From Magicicada septendecula (lineage: Eukaryota; Arthropoda; Insecta; Hemiptera; Cicadidae): a DNA stretch of 64,000 bases. A program made the position numbers and the translations under genes. The stretch lies in NCBI GenBank assembly GCA_034769895.1, contig CM068373.1, positions 198,876,134-198,940,133 of the forward strand, written 5' to 3'. Below the pieces are notes generated by a model. The model made no database searches. It was not told the DNA's origin and worked only from the letters and a program-made list of their open reading frames with translations. Below are positions 49,104 to 60,359 of the stretch, piece by piece; the stretch's first letter is position 1; each line of letters begins with the position of its first letter.

Positions 49104-50506
49104 ATCACAAAGTTTAAGTGGAGTATCAAACTAAAAGGATATTCAACTAAAAATTGTACATATCTTTAGCTTTTGTAATTTTAAACTTTAGAACACTAAG
49201 TTTTACAAAAAGATAGTCAAAATTTGCAAGAGTTTACAAATCCACGGTAGATATTAAATTAAAATGAATTTAACAAAAATTTGAATATTGTTTTAGAAAT
49301 TTTAAGAAACCAGAGTCTAAAACGGAAATAAAAATTTTCAGAAAACTGTAGAAATCTATGTGGAGTAACAGCTAAAGTGGAATAATAACTGGATCTGATT
49401 GTAGTGTGTTAAGGTCGCCATAAGTCAAAATTTTGAAGCTTTATAAAAGTTTACTTAAGCCAGAAAATTTTAAGGAATCTTATTCAAAATATGAAATTGG
49501 TACTTTCAACATTTGAAGAAATTAATATTTTTGAACATGGTTTGCAGATTTTGGACTGCTTTTTGAAAAGTCTGTAAGGTGTTTATGACAAATGTGTTAT
49601 ACTTATTGTTTCCAGTTATGTACATATGTTTGTAAAAAGAATTAGATATAAAATATTAGATTAATATTTGTCATAAGCTGTATAGATAACTATGCAACAT
49701 ACATGATTGTATGTTTGTATATGCCGGAGCTGCTAGTAAGTATGACCTTTACAGCCTCACTAAAACCAGTGGTGATATTATCTAGATATTTTGCGACAAT
49801 TACTGCAGCTACGTCATCTGCAAATGTTACTAAGAAGGGTGAATATGCCTATTACAATAATATCATTTTAAAATTTAATGTGTTAAAATTTATAATCTTG
49901 TAATAGACATATATGATAACACAATATATATGACCACTGTACTTACAGATTTTAATATAGTATAAACTATGTCTTACTAGAATCGCGTAGATCTCTACCT
50001 GAAATCAGTAAAATCAATTATTTGACACCAGAAAAACTGCTGCTATTAAATTTTATTACACTACAAATTTGTACTTTATATTATTAAGAAATTAAAAAAT
50101 TATTGTTTTATGAATTTTCATGTACTTTTAACAATACTTTCGATAATTATTTCTTCTTAACTAGACACAACAACAGATTAATGTAAACAACACAGAAAAC
50201 AAAGACAACTACAGAAAATAATTTTGTGCATCCATATTAAGAAAATGAGACTAGTCCGTCCAATGTTGTACATAAAGCATAAAGCATTCCACTAAGTGAT
50301 ACTGATAAGAAAAGGTAAAAAAACATTATTAAAAACAAATACCCACAAGCAATTGTGTAAAAATTCAAATAATTTTCAAAGAGACAGTAAAATGAAAAGA
50401 AAAGTCAAGAGAACTTAGAAAATAAAGTCACGTTACTAATCTCCAGACAAAGAAAAGATACAATTATTAATGATACATTTTTGCAGTCTCCAGATCGCTA
50501 TTATGA
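49104..50506. other. AT-rich intergenic DNA
   Basis: No supported gene. The frame 49703-49903 is not recognised. Confidence 0.45.
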
Positions 50507-50836
50507 TTAACTTAAAAATTTTTTTACCTTGTATAATCCACTAGGCGATCTCAGTTTTTTACATACAACATGTTTCGGGGACTAAATCCCCATCTTCAGG
50601 TACAGTAAAAAATTATTATTCCCCTAATACATAGGGGTCGTCGAAATGATTAAAATGTTTATACATAAAAACACACGCACAAAAATCACTGAATAAATTA
50701 ACATGTAACATAAACACATGAACACGTTAAAAGCGACTCGGTGCACCGGTCGACCTCCGATCGTCAACTAGCCTGTATTCGTGCTTCATTGCGTATCATC
50801 AACGCGGTATCATATAATTTATTGGATTTAAATGAT
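50507..50836 (-). repeat. Left inverted arm of the Penelope-like element
   Basis: Complement of 51543-51872. Differences seen include CTTCATTGCG against CATCATTGCT and AACGCGGT against AACACGGT. High identity points to recent formation. Confidence 0.9.
50559..50599 (-). ncRNA. Hammerhead-like motif, left arm
   Basis: Exact mirror of the right-arm motif at 51780-51820, read on the minus strand. Confidence 0.45.
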
Positions 50837-50874
50837 CCAATAACAGACATTTAAAACCTACCACAACAGACATA

Positions 50875-51615
50875 GTTATAAATGCTAAATCGAATCATCC
50901 ATACACACAAAAAATGGCGGCATTTAATGCACTAGCACATAGACTAATAAGCGTACCAATGAATACGGAGGACTATAAGGAAGAATATAACATAATAAAA
51001 CACATAGCCTTGAAAAATGGATATAACACAGAAATTGTGGATAAAATGATACATAAACAATTACGGAAAATAAATGGTGACAATAATAAAGTTAAAAATA
51101 CAACACAATATGTCTCAGCATTATATACGAACATACTCCCCAACATAATAAAAAATGAATTTAAAAAATTATATATAAATGTTTCATTCAAGACCATAAA
51201 TAATCTAAAAAATATACTTAAGCCACAAAAACCAATAACTTTGGAGGAATGTTCAGGGGTATATAGAATCCAGTGCAGTGAGTGCGATAAGTTCTATATC
51301 GGACAAACGGGGAGGAAATTTATCGAGAAGTTTAAAGAACCCCTACCAAAAAAGAAACCCCAAACCACCTCATCAAATTATGCACTCCACCTCATAAACG
51401 AAAACCATAATTACACTGGATTCAAAGAGAACATGGAGCCGATACACGTTTGTAATAAAGGTCATTTCCTGAATGCTTTAGAAGAGTTTGAAATATACAA
51501 GGCATCCAAAGTAAATAAAGAGCAGTTACTCAACGATGAGCTATCATTTAAATCCAATAAATTATATGATACCGTGTTGATGATAAGCAATGATGCACGA
51601 ATACAGGCTAGTTGA
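50875..51615 (+). pseudogene. Penelope-like polyprotein C-terminus with GIY-YIG endonuclease
   Basis: The GIY-YIG nuclease nicks target DNA for retrotransposition in Penelope-like elements. An open frame begins before the ATG at 50914: KSNHPYTQKMAAFNALAHRL is the end of the reverse transcriptase thumb region. Next a linker, then the nuclease: SGVYRIQC as the GIY part, FYIGQT as the YIG part, SECDKFYIG including the CxxC typical of the group, GRKFIEKFKE with the conserved Arg, and SNYALHLINENH with the His cluster of the zinc-binding site. The frame ends with a stop at 51613-51615 and has no internal break. It lacks the catalytic reverse transcriptase, so it cannot copy itself. The C-terminal 24 codons lie within the right inverted arm. 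Confidence 0.9.
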
Positions 51616-51872
51616 CGATCGGAGGTCGACCGGTGCACCGAGTCGCTTTTAACGTGTTCATGTGTTTATGTTACATGTTAATTTATTCAGTGATTTTTGT
51701 GCGTGTGTTTTTATGTATAAACATTTTAATCATTTCGACGACCTCTATGTATTAGGGGAATAATAATTTTTTACTGTACCTGAAGATGGGGATTTAGTCC
51801 CCGAAACATGTTGTATGTAAAAAACTGAGATCGCCTAGCGGATTATACAAGGTAAAAAAATTTTTAAGTTAA
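51543..51872 (+). repeat. Right inverted arm of the Penelope-like element
   Basis: Contains the end of the nuclease frame, then non-coding sequence with the hammerhead-like motif near its outer end. Confidence 0.9.
51780..51820 (+). ncRNA. Hammerhead-like ribozyme motif, right arm
   Basis: CTGAAGA, an unpaired T, stem GGGGA/TCCCC with loop TTTAG, then GAAACAT-GTTGT-ATGTA in which ACAT can pair with ATGT as stem III. The expected cleavage point would follow TGTA at about 51819. Hammerhead motifs in Penelope-like terminal repeats are described in the literature. Stem I next to the core is poor (GTAC opposite AAAA), so activity is uncertain. Confidence 0.55.
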
Positions 51873-53423
51873 CTATTAATGGTTAAAGAATATGAAAAAG
51901 GCAAGCTTTATTAATGTCTGTTCTAGCTTTGATTTTCTGCCATCTGTCGAACGTTCAGCAGTAACCCGCGTAATAACAATTTCAGAAAAAGTAAGTAAAC
52001 GTTCTATTCTACTAGTAATTAGAACGTAATATAGACTCGTCTAAAAACCCAAAATAATAAGCCAATGTCCAATTTAGTCATATACTTTACAAGTATTTAC
52101 TTAACAACTGAGTAAAATTATGAAACATTTTAGTGTTAAAAATGATAAAGAATTAAACAGTATTTGGTATATATATTGCAACGATACAAATTTAAACGGC
52201 ATAGATAGGTAATATTGAAATTATTATTACAACAGAGTCTATATCTGGAGGTAGGAAAATTTATTAAATTAAAACATTAAGATTTACTATTGTCTTACTA
52301 CTTTATAATATCAAATTGTTTATTTAAAATTTGTCTTTCAATAATTGAGTCTATTTGCTGGTTTTACAACTATGTTACTTGTTGCGACAGTTTGCGTCGA
52401 CACCATGCGCTCCCCGCACCACGACTGGACCGCTGTGACTGCACGTCGACCGATGACTGCTACGTTGACAATTCACGCCTTTGCACCCACGTACGCTGCG
52501 ATATGATCTGCTATTATTTATATTTTAACTTTACTTAATCTCAGGGATTTTAACTGGGTAAAATAGATCGTGTATTGATCTTACACAAACTCGGGTCTCT
52601 TGAAGTGTTCTCACGTAACTATCAAAATATTTCGGCTGATATTTTGCACCTAGCTGATATCTTCCACTGTACGCGGGAAAGCACTAGAATGTTATATTTT
52701 TTATTTGAGTTCTCTATGTGGTATTGGTTTCGAAGACCTCGAACCGTGAAATTCTAATTTAAATGGAAACGACCTTTCTTGTCCCGAAAAAACTCATGAC
52801 AGCGAGTAGGTGTTTCTATGGCAAGTCCTAAGAAGAAGCCATCCATCCGCTGGAAGTGTCCGTCTCAAATAAATTTTAGACACTCTGATTGATTGAAACT
52901 TTAGCAAAGTCACAGATGGGAACACAGATGGACTGAACTCAGGCTTAAACTCTGTCAGATTCTGCAAAGGCCTGTCTAGATTTAATCTACAAATTTTATT
53001 CTTTCTAGAAGATAACGAGAATAAAAGACGACTAATTTCATTTTAAAAAATACATAAAAATTATAGGTGTGGAGAATTGAGTAAATGGAAAATGTAGCTT
53101 ACAACCATGAGAATACTCTGTCCAAGGTTCAGAACGAAATGTTAATTTTCCTCGAAGTTGTAGGAGGAAAATGTAAAATGTAAATCACCCGCGTCCTTAC
53201 ACACAAATATTTCACATGACATAAAAGGGAATAAAATTGTAAACATTTTGACATAATATACTTTTCTAAACAGAGCTTGATTGAAAACTTATGACTAGTT
53301 TACAAAGAAAGAACAAAATCAATTTAAAACATGTCTATGGCCATCAGAAAATGTTATATAGCATTAATATTCCACTTAAATGAACTTCATATCCTGTGTA
53401 TGTTGCAACACACACACACACAC

Positions 53424-53454
<31 letters not shown>

Positions 53455-53699
53455 ATTTTTAGCACCTTTATTTGTTTCGAGTACAAAATAAATGATTGCA
53501 AATATAGGTTTGTTTTGCTTACTATATAGCCTACACAGAATAGATAGAAGATTCTGTCGGATACAAAAAGCATCCAATACATTACTATATTTGTAACGTT
53601 ATTGTGGACAAGAAGGTAATAACGGAAGACGTCAACCTACGTCTAATAACACAGTTTTTCTCCAGAAACCGACCGTCACCTTGCTTAGGTAAACACAAA
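51873..53699. other. Intergenic DNA with a small GC-rich patch
   Basis: The patch 52384-52508 is GC-rich and CpG-rich in an AT-rich setting and open in more than one frame, but matches nothing I know. Frames at 52290-52538 and 52575-52757 are not recognised. Confidence 0.4.
53407..53454. repeat. (CA)n microsatellite with CCCACCCA interruption
   Basis: CA units on both sides of CCCACCCA. The minus-strand frames are artefacts. Confidence 0.95.
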
Positions 53700-54085
53700 A
53701 GCAGATTGCAAGCCTGCTGAATGAGATTTATGAGACGAGCAGCTGGAAGAGCTAAGAGAGAACGGATCACTTATATGACCATTAGAAATCCGTTACAACA
53801 GGAATCAGTTGTCGAAATAGTAGAAAGGAGATCACTTCAATGTGTCGGTACCGAAATGAGAATGGGAGAAGAAAGCCAAAGCTCATTATGGAAACTCACC
53901 CAGACGGAGAAAGAGAATGGATAAAGACCGAGATTTAATTGAGTTGACTATGTTGAGAAGATGGCTAAGAGACGGGTGAAGACCACATTAGAAGTCCAAT
54001 GCCTCGTCCAGGATGAAAGAGTACATCGAAAATGCCTGAAGAACCCCGGCACTTGACGACAGAAGGCAATGATGAAGATAAAACA
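53700..54085 (+). pseudogene. LINE C-terminal fragment
   Basis: Plus strand reads MRRAAGRAKRERITYMTIR, then QQESVVEIVERRSLQCVGT, RMGEESQ, and after frame changes VDYVEKMAKRR and LEVQCLVQDE. These match the LRRxxGxTRRDRIRN, ELxxxxVVExIExRxLxWxGHVxRM and GRPRxRW/W-xxxVxxD blocks at the end of LINE ORF2 proteins. The GHV core is mutated (CVGT) and there are frame breaks after about 53924. Confidence 0.65.
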
Positions 54086-54154
54086 GATGCAAAATATGAA
54101 TTTTACATTATAATGTTGAGCCATTACATCACATTCTACTTGTTTTTCGGCTAC

Positions 54155-54655
54155 TTCAGCGGAGCTCGGCTATAATGTGTGTGTGCGTACATCTTGCTGC
54201 TACTTAGAGACAATTACGTGACACTTGTCACGCGTCCTTAGTCGAGACTGATCCAGACTTCACCGGTCAGCGCACACTGCTGTGTTCAAGTGGTAAACAA
54301 TTACGCTCTAGTGTTTTCTAGTAGCGTTGACGAGTAATATGGATTATTCTGGAATCTCAGCGGGGTATAAATACAAGCGATCATCGACGCTTAGTTTTAG
54401 TTTAAGTGGCGATTTATTCAAGTGAGATTCGAAGTATTATGGCGAAGTGTTATGTGTTTTATAATTGTGCGGGAATGTATGAGATGATATTATTATTTGT
54501 GTGCACAGATTAACTTGAATTATTGCACGAGTATAATCTTGTTGAATAACTTGTTGATTACAAACTTTTAATTGTGATAATTAAACCTGGTTTTTAGTGT
54601 CTTGTACTTTGTTTTCCACTGTACCATGCGACGACCAGTGAGACCGTCGGAACAA
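54155..54655 (+). mobile_element. Half copy of the foldback element (right arm only)
   Basis: Aligns to 15160-16982 without the mariner and, inverted, to 14638-15116. It ends CCGTCGGAACA at 54655. The uninterrupted TTGTACTTTG at 54603 is the empty site that fixes the mariner borders. It has a good TATAAATA at 54366 and CTTAGTTT about 27 bases on. Confidence 0.75.
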
Positions 54656-56224
54656 TATAATTAGAGAGTATCCTGTACTGCTATGAACTCTTTGTAGTTA
54701 TTTAAGATAAAGACTTTAAAAACACGCTTTTCAAGGTTCTTCTTTTATTAAATTAATAAACTGTAGGTTTCTAATCTACATTCTTCACGATGTTCTTTCA
54801 TTTTAAAAGGTAACATCAACAGTTTCATTATGTAAGCAGTTTACGTACGGAATATTTTACGATTTTGCTAAATTACGATTTACATTAACATTTGAATTAA
54901 CATTTTATCGATCGTAACTTAAAAACAAAACTTTATCAGACCTATTTTCCTTTGTTTCTATCACCTTGTACATAAATACTTCCGTTATTTCGTGACATAA
55001 CAGAACAAAAATTTGTGTTTAGTCACTGAACAGATTAACTTTATTTAAGTGTCTTTAATTCTTCCTTTCATAAACTATTAACTGCAGTAACTGGCTTTGA
55101 CGTCGAATAGTCCGACAAACAATTTAATGTCACTATATTGTACTGCTCTTGTTTGTGTAGGCCTATGAATTGAAAAACAACCGCATATTGCCGTATGTAG
55201 GAAGGAATATCTAATAAACATTTATCTATATTTTAAGTCCCGAGTATTTCGCATAATTTACACATATCAAATCGTTTTTACCAGCGTATTATTGTAGTCG
55301 CATAGGGATTCTAACATAACCACTTTTATATGAGCAAATTATATGTAAATATTGTATTATTGTATCTGGGATACATAAACATAAACCCGAAAACAGTATT
55401 GGCTAGAGGCCTAATATCTGTAATAATAAATTTTATTTAAAATTCATTTAATGAAATCTTAACAAGACATTTATGTTTAACCTCTAAATTATTTCCAATA
55501 GTCCAAATAACATTTCTTTAAAAAATTTGTAATTCTATTCCTTCCCACGATTTTAGTTTTTTTTGCCTAAAATGTATAAAATTATCATATTTTAGGTGTA
55601 CGCTTAGATCAGGTAATTTCTGGTCCTCGGGAAACAGAGGTGGTTGAGTATATCAGTATATATTTTAATATTAAAGAATATAATTTATATTCAACTTGTG
55701 TCACATCGTGTTCTACAGAATATTGGCTACTGTTAAACTGAACAAAGAGAACAGACCGATGACAACCATAACGCCACTTGAATGTATTGCATACGCCCGT
55801 GAATTTCATTTCAAAGCGGCCACGAACCGTCGTGGGCGTGAACGCACTACTATGAACGCACATATATCAACGTTTTCAACACTGATTACTTTGGACGATC
55901 TGTTCAGCACGAGGCACAGACTCACGTGGGATAGTACAGACACTTCTCCCACAATCGTGACCCGCGAGGCGTATATAGCCTACCTGTTGTAAGCCGCAAG
56001 CATATAAATCAGTAGGTAGCGGTGAGTAACCTTAGGAAGACAAAATCTGGAATTCCATTTATTTCATTTGCTGTATTGCTAAGGTAAATCATCAAATAAA
56101 CAAAGTTTTTCTAAAATTATAACTAAAAATATATGACATTCAGTCATTACGTTTACTAAATCGAGATTTATTTGAATGTAGGGCCTACTTAATATCGTTT
56201 CACACTACTTCGTAGGCTTACACG
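54656..56224. other. Intergenic DNA
   Basis: The 98-codon frame at 55696-55992 lies in a patch with more balanced base content than its surroundings and is followed by GT-rich donor-like words (CAGTAGGTAGCGGTGAGTAA). Not recognised; it could be a lone exon or old element. Confidence 0.35.
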
Positions 56225-56420
56225 GCCGGACTAAATATAATTAAATCCATTCCCGGGGTGTTTGACCGTGGTCCATTGTTTCTTTCTAAAACAGACTTTT
56301 CGGCAGTACCATCGACTGCCATCATCAGTGTAAAAAATCGAGCTGCACTAACGTAGGGTGGTACACGTTAGAGACCACAGTAGTGTGGTAAAGCCTTAAA
56401 AGACCACCAAAATTGTGGAG
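56225..56420 (-). repeat. Penelope-type terminal repeat, same family as 20465-20660
   Basis: On the minus strand the order is TGTGGTCTCTAACGTGTACC, CTGATGATGGCAGTCGATGG, TACTGCCGAAAAG, GAAACAATGGACC, CGGTCAAACACC. The same order occurs at 20465-20660. Non-coding. Confidence 0.5.
56290..56330 (-). ncRNA. Hammerhead-like motif with intact CTGATGA core
   Basis: CTGATGA, unpaired T, stem GGCAG/CTGCC around loop TCGATGGTA, then GAAAAGTCTGTTTT. Compared with the copy at 20546 the first core block is intact, while the base after GAAA is A in place of C and stem III is weaker. Confidence 0.45.
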
Positions 56421-57503
56421 TTCTTTTAAAAGAGCTTATAAAGGTCTTCTATTACCCATAAAATATTTCAGATTGCATGTGTTCAAACGTAGTAATATGT
56501 TCTAGTACAAGGGAATGTTGTGTGCTTTTAGAAACAATTAATTATATATCACATATTATTTACCAACCATACTTAACCTATGTTGCCAATCAAACTGTAG
56601 TTGGTTTTTGTCTAGCCTACAACTTTTGGTCATTTCTGTTGGTCTTGTATCGCCTCACTCTCAACTTGCATCACGTAATCATAAACATTCCTTTATCACA
56701 TCATCAATGTTACGTCCTTAATCTGGACAATGCAAACCGTTATAACTGTACTCAAACGCGTTTGTTTTAATTTAATTAAAAATTTTAGAAAGTGGTTAAA
56801 CCATTATTAGATAAGAGGGTTATTCTGTAAGACGGACGAGCGGACTGAGTAAGTGTAAACCATCTAGGTGACATGACAGCTGCTGCCTTTTGGGGTCTGT
56901 GCAAGTATCAAGTTAGTAATTGCATACACTCGTATACATCATTAAGCACATCGCAAGCATTCAAGAATGCTTGTCTCAACTGTACTACTCCCCCCTACAC
57001 GTTTTGCTATTGATTCAGATTCATTTAGCCACTCCCGCAAGCTCTCTACAATGTCCGCGCACTCTGGTTAATCAGTCATGGCTCTGTCCGCTTCCTCAGT
57101 ACTTACTCTTCATTTTTGTTTGCCCCTTTTAATAGATCACATTCATCATACAATATTTACGTTATTTTCTTTTTGAAATATTTCAACTTTTTTTGTAGAG
57201 TTTATAAATGTTATAAATGTGCGCCAGCTTTAATGAAATGTCTACATTCAATCGCATTTTCCACTGGTATGTTCTCTTAATCTAACGTCACGTGAAGGGG
57301 ACAGCACTACAAACTGATGGTATGAAAAAGTACGACAAAGTAGGAATGATGGAAACTGGTAACATGGGATGGAAACTACTGACAATAACCATCAGAGTTA
57401 TTAATTTCATATAGGCCTACACTTAGTAGTTTATGCAATTATGCTGAGCAGTATTAACAACGTAATACATTTCTTCTGCAATAAGAAGTTATACGATTGT
57501 AGG

Positions 57504-57546
57504 AGGATTCTACAAATTTTTCATAAAGATGATCTGCATCATCAGA
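57504..57546 (-). other. Possible decayed hammerhead-like core
   Basis: Minus strand CTCTGATGATGCAGATCATC, then TTTATGAAAAA. The CTGATGA block is intact; stem II (GCAGA against TTTAT) and the base after GAAA are degraded. Confidence 0.25.
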
Positions 57547-57595
57547 GGTTAAAAGTACACTTACGAATAATCAATTTGTATTTCACTTTAATTGT

Positions 57596-57632
57596 GATGT
57601 GATGTGATGTGTGTGTGTGTGTGTGTGTGTGT
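57596..57632. repeat. (GT)n microsatellite
   Basis: GATGT units passing into about 12 GT units. Confidence 0.93.
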
Positions 57633-59514
57633 AATGTTCTAATAAATAAGTAATCCTTAAACTGTGATAATAGTTTTAAACGTAAGATGACTAAACCACT
57701 AAATAGAATATAAATTAATACTGTTCTTGAAATTACTTATAATTAAACCAATTACAGATGACATTTCTTGAAACTAAAACAATTTAAACTATCTCGTTTC
57801 TAACAATACCCTACTTTAGTAACGTTTCTTAACAGCGATGTTTCCTTTAACAGAACCACCCGTAGTATAGACAGATAGAAACAACCAACAATGAACTACA
57901 GCGTTCTCGCGAGGAGTGTTTAAGCGATGAAATATTGTAAACTGGTTTAAAGAAAGTTAAGCCAGCTCTAGTTCAATAAATGAATGAAAGCTACCGCAGA
58001 ATATTTTTTGATATTTTGATACTATGACGCCCCAAGTTCAGCGTTTACCAGTATACGTTAGTAGGACTGCGTTGTGAAGACAAATTCCCCCTATTGCTCT
58101 ATCCGTCTATCACTCTCTCTCTATCTGTATACATCTCGCTCTCATTTTGTTTCTCAGGCCTACTAGTGTCTTGTTTGCGTCTCCCGACGGCTGGGTAACT
58201 GGTGAAAGTAAAGAGGAGCAAAGCCTTCTCCTCCATTCTTAACAAACACCAAACTCCTGAAAAAAATTGTCGAAACATCGATAATAAACCAAAAGGTTAG
58301 CAAGAATACCACTGGAACTAGAATAAAGTGTATTTTGTATAGCCTATAAGTAATTCTCAACTTGCACATTTCATTTAGCCTGTCTGATGTGTGAAAGAAA
58401 TAATATTATATAAATTTACTGTCATCGTATTTGCATATGAGATATGTTTCAAGTATTATGCAATAAGCAATATTGAGCATGATTTGTGGACTTGGGATTT
58501 GGGGAGGCCATCGCACATCCAATGACTAGTAGAGTGACGGGAGGAGGTACAGCCGATTCCAATGTTGATAGTTCTTTAGCTGTAGTTTTTTCGTCTTTAG
58601 TACTTTAGTTTATAAAAAGAAATGTGTAAAAGGAATTTTAAAAGTACAGGGAAATTTATCAGGGAAGCTCAGGGAAAGTCCTTTGGTTTAAGAACTACTT
58701 AAACTACAATACGGAAAACTGTTTGTACCACATTGCAATACTTGATACACAGACGACTACTGACCATCTCGTAAATCTTCAGAAAGATACAGTCTATACA
58801 CATTTTTATCCTGTCCTAAGATTTTCAAGTCAGTTTTGGCTTTATATAAGTAAATATTTTTACCTTTGTGTTTTTTTAATCACTGTAATAAGCTTTCACG
58901 AATTAAAAATAGAATTTATCGACTTGAATGTATTAAAATTTCCATACACTGGTATGTCTTTGTGTATATACATCACTATATATAGTTCTAGACATACATA
59001 AATAATATCTGTGTGTCTGTGTAAATATCTAGTGATTCAACATTTATTCATTAATAAATTTGAATTTACAAACTTGCAAACTTTTCCTTTCTTCTCCCGC
59101 CCAAAATTTATCGCAGCATACGACTCATTACCAACAATGCGTTACGCCTAACCAACAAGCTGTCAGATATAACGTATCAAAATAGCTGATGGAGACAAGT
59201 CTAATTTGTAATGCTTCAAACACGTCTTAAATAGGAAAGTGTAGTTTGAGAAAATACACTAAATATTCTTAAATTGTCTTAATAATATAATATGTGTGTA
59301 TTCACACGTATACTTTCAATGAAAATATTATACTATGAAGGTAAACATCACATACGAAACGTGCTGCCTGTAAATACGAACCTATTTCTGTTTTATTCGT
59401 ACACATAATATTTACTGCATATATTAAATATTAGATAGACAAAGACTCAGATTTAATAAGTTACAGTTTAATAGGCTTACTATTACCTTGGTATAATGTC
59501 ATCATAAAAGAGAA

Positions 59515-59735
59515 TATAAAATAGAGAGCAACATACAGCCTCCTAGAGAGAATACAGATCCTTGAATAAATCTACATGATTACAGTACACACCGTTCTGC
59601 AAATAGAGTCTTATGAATACTGAATTACTTCTATATTATATAAAAGCGAATTTATCATCAGCCAAAGTTTTATGACAAATTCAATGCGGCGACAGGAACG
59701 ACAATAATTTTGCGCATTGCTTACAGTTGACTACA
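59515..59735 (+). repeat. Dispersed repeat shared with 45600-45842
   Basis: Partner copy; contains AATAAATCTACATGATTACA and AAAAGCGAATTTATCATC. Non-coding and diverged. Confidence 0.4.
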
Positions 59736-60359
59736 TAAACTAAGCCACAATAAATTGTTCAACGAAGCAATATTGTATTCATGCGTTAATAAATCATACG
59801 CACAAAGAACTCCTGTTTTCCGAGTGAATTAGAAGAAAGAGTATTGCGTTCCTACTTCGAATTGTGCTATGCGATAAGCTTTGTTTAACACATTAAATGA
59901 AGGATTTCTGGGCTTCAGAAATAATTATTTCACTTGAAGACGTTTCCTTAAACCGTAGAATAGGAAGAAAATAAAAAGAATTTGATAATAGATTGTTTAA
60001 ATTTAATAAATCTAAAATGTTCTAACATAAACTTTAACTTTAGTTTTAACCATATAGGGCTATTTATGCATTTTACTACTTATATTGTACTGCTGTAAAA
60101 TGCACTAGTACATACTGAGGCCTAAATCTTAGTAAAATAAAAAAAAAATTATAATTTGTAAAGTAATATTGTCAGTCATCTTGGATGTATGTGAAAGGCC
60201 TAGGACCAAGCTTTGTCTGGGTATTAACATTTGATGTATAAAATACAAATTAACCCCCCAAAATTATTATAATTATTTATAGAACTCATTAATATTTTTT
60301 CTTTATATAAGTTGTTATAAAACAAATATGTTAAGTAACAAATAACTTGGTTCTCTAAA

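Larger units (their letters stand above)
50507..51872 (+). mobile_element. Truncated Penelope-like element with 330-bp inverted ends
   Basis: 1366 bp made of two equal inverted arms (50507-50836 and 51543-51872, each 330 bp, about 98% identical by eye) around the end of a Penelope-like polyprotein. The reverse transcriptase palm is gone; only its last residues and the GIY-YIG endonuclease remain. Each arm carries a hammerhead-like motif. The right arm includes the last 73 bp of the coding frame, so the left arm contains the same end in antisense. Possible target duplication: CTATTATG before 50507 and CTATTAATG from 51873. Inverted terminal repeats and 5' truncation are known for Penelope-like elements. 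Confidence 0.85.
56421..60359. other. AT-rich intergenic DNA
   Basis: No supported gene. Frames at 56477-56770, 56920-57132, 58163-58369 (minus) and 58723-59001 are not recognised. Separate entries cover a GT repeat, a possible hammerhead remnant and a dispersed repeat. Confidence 0.4.
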
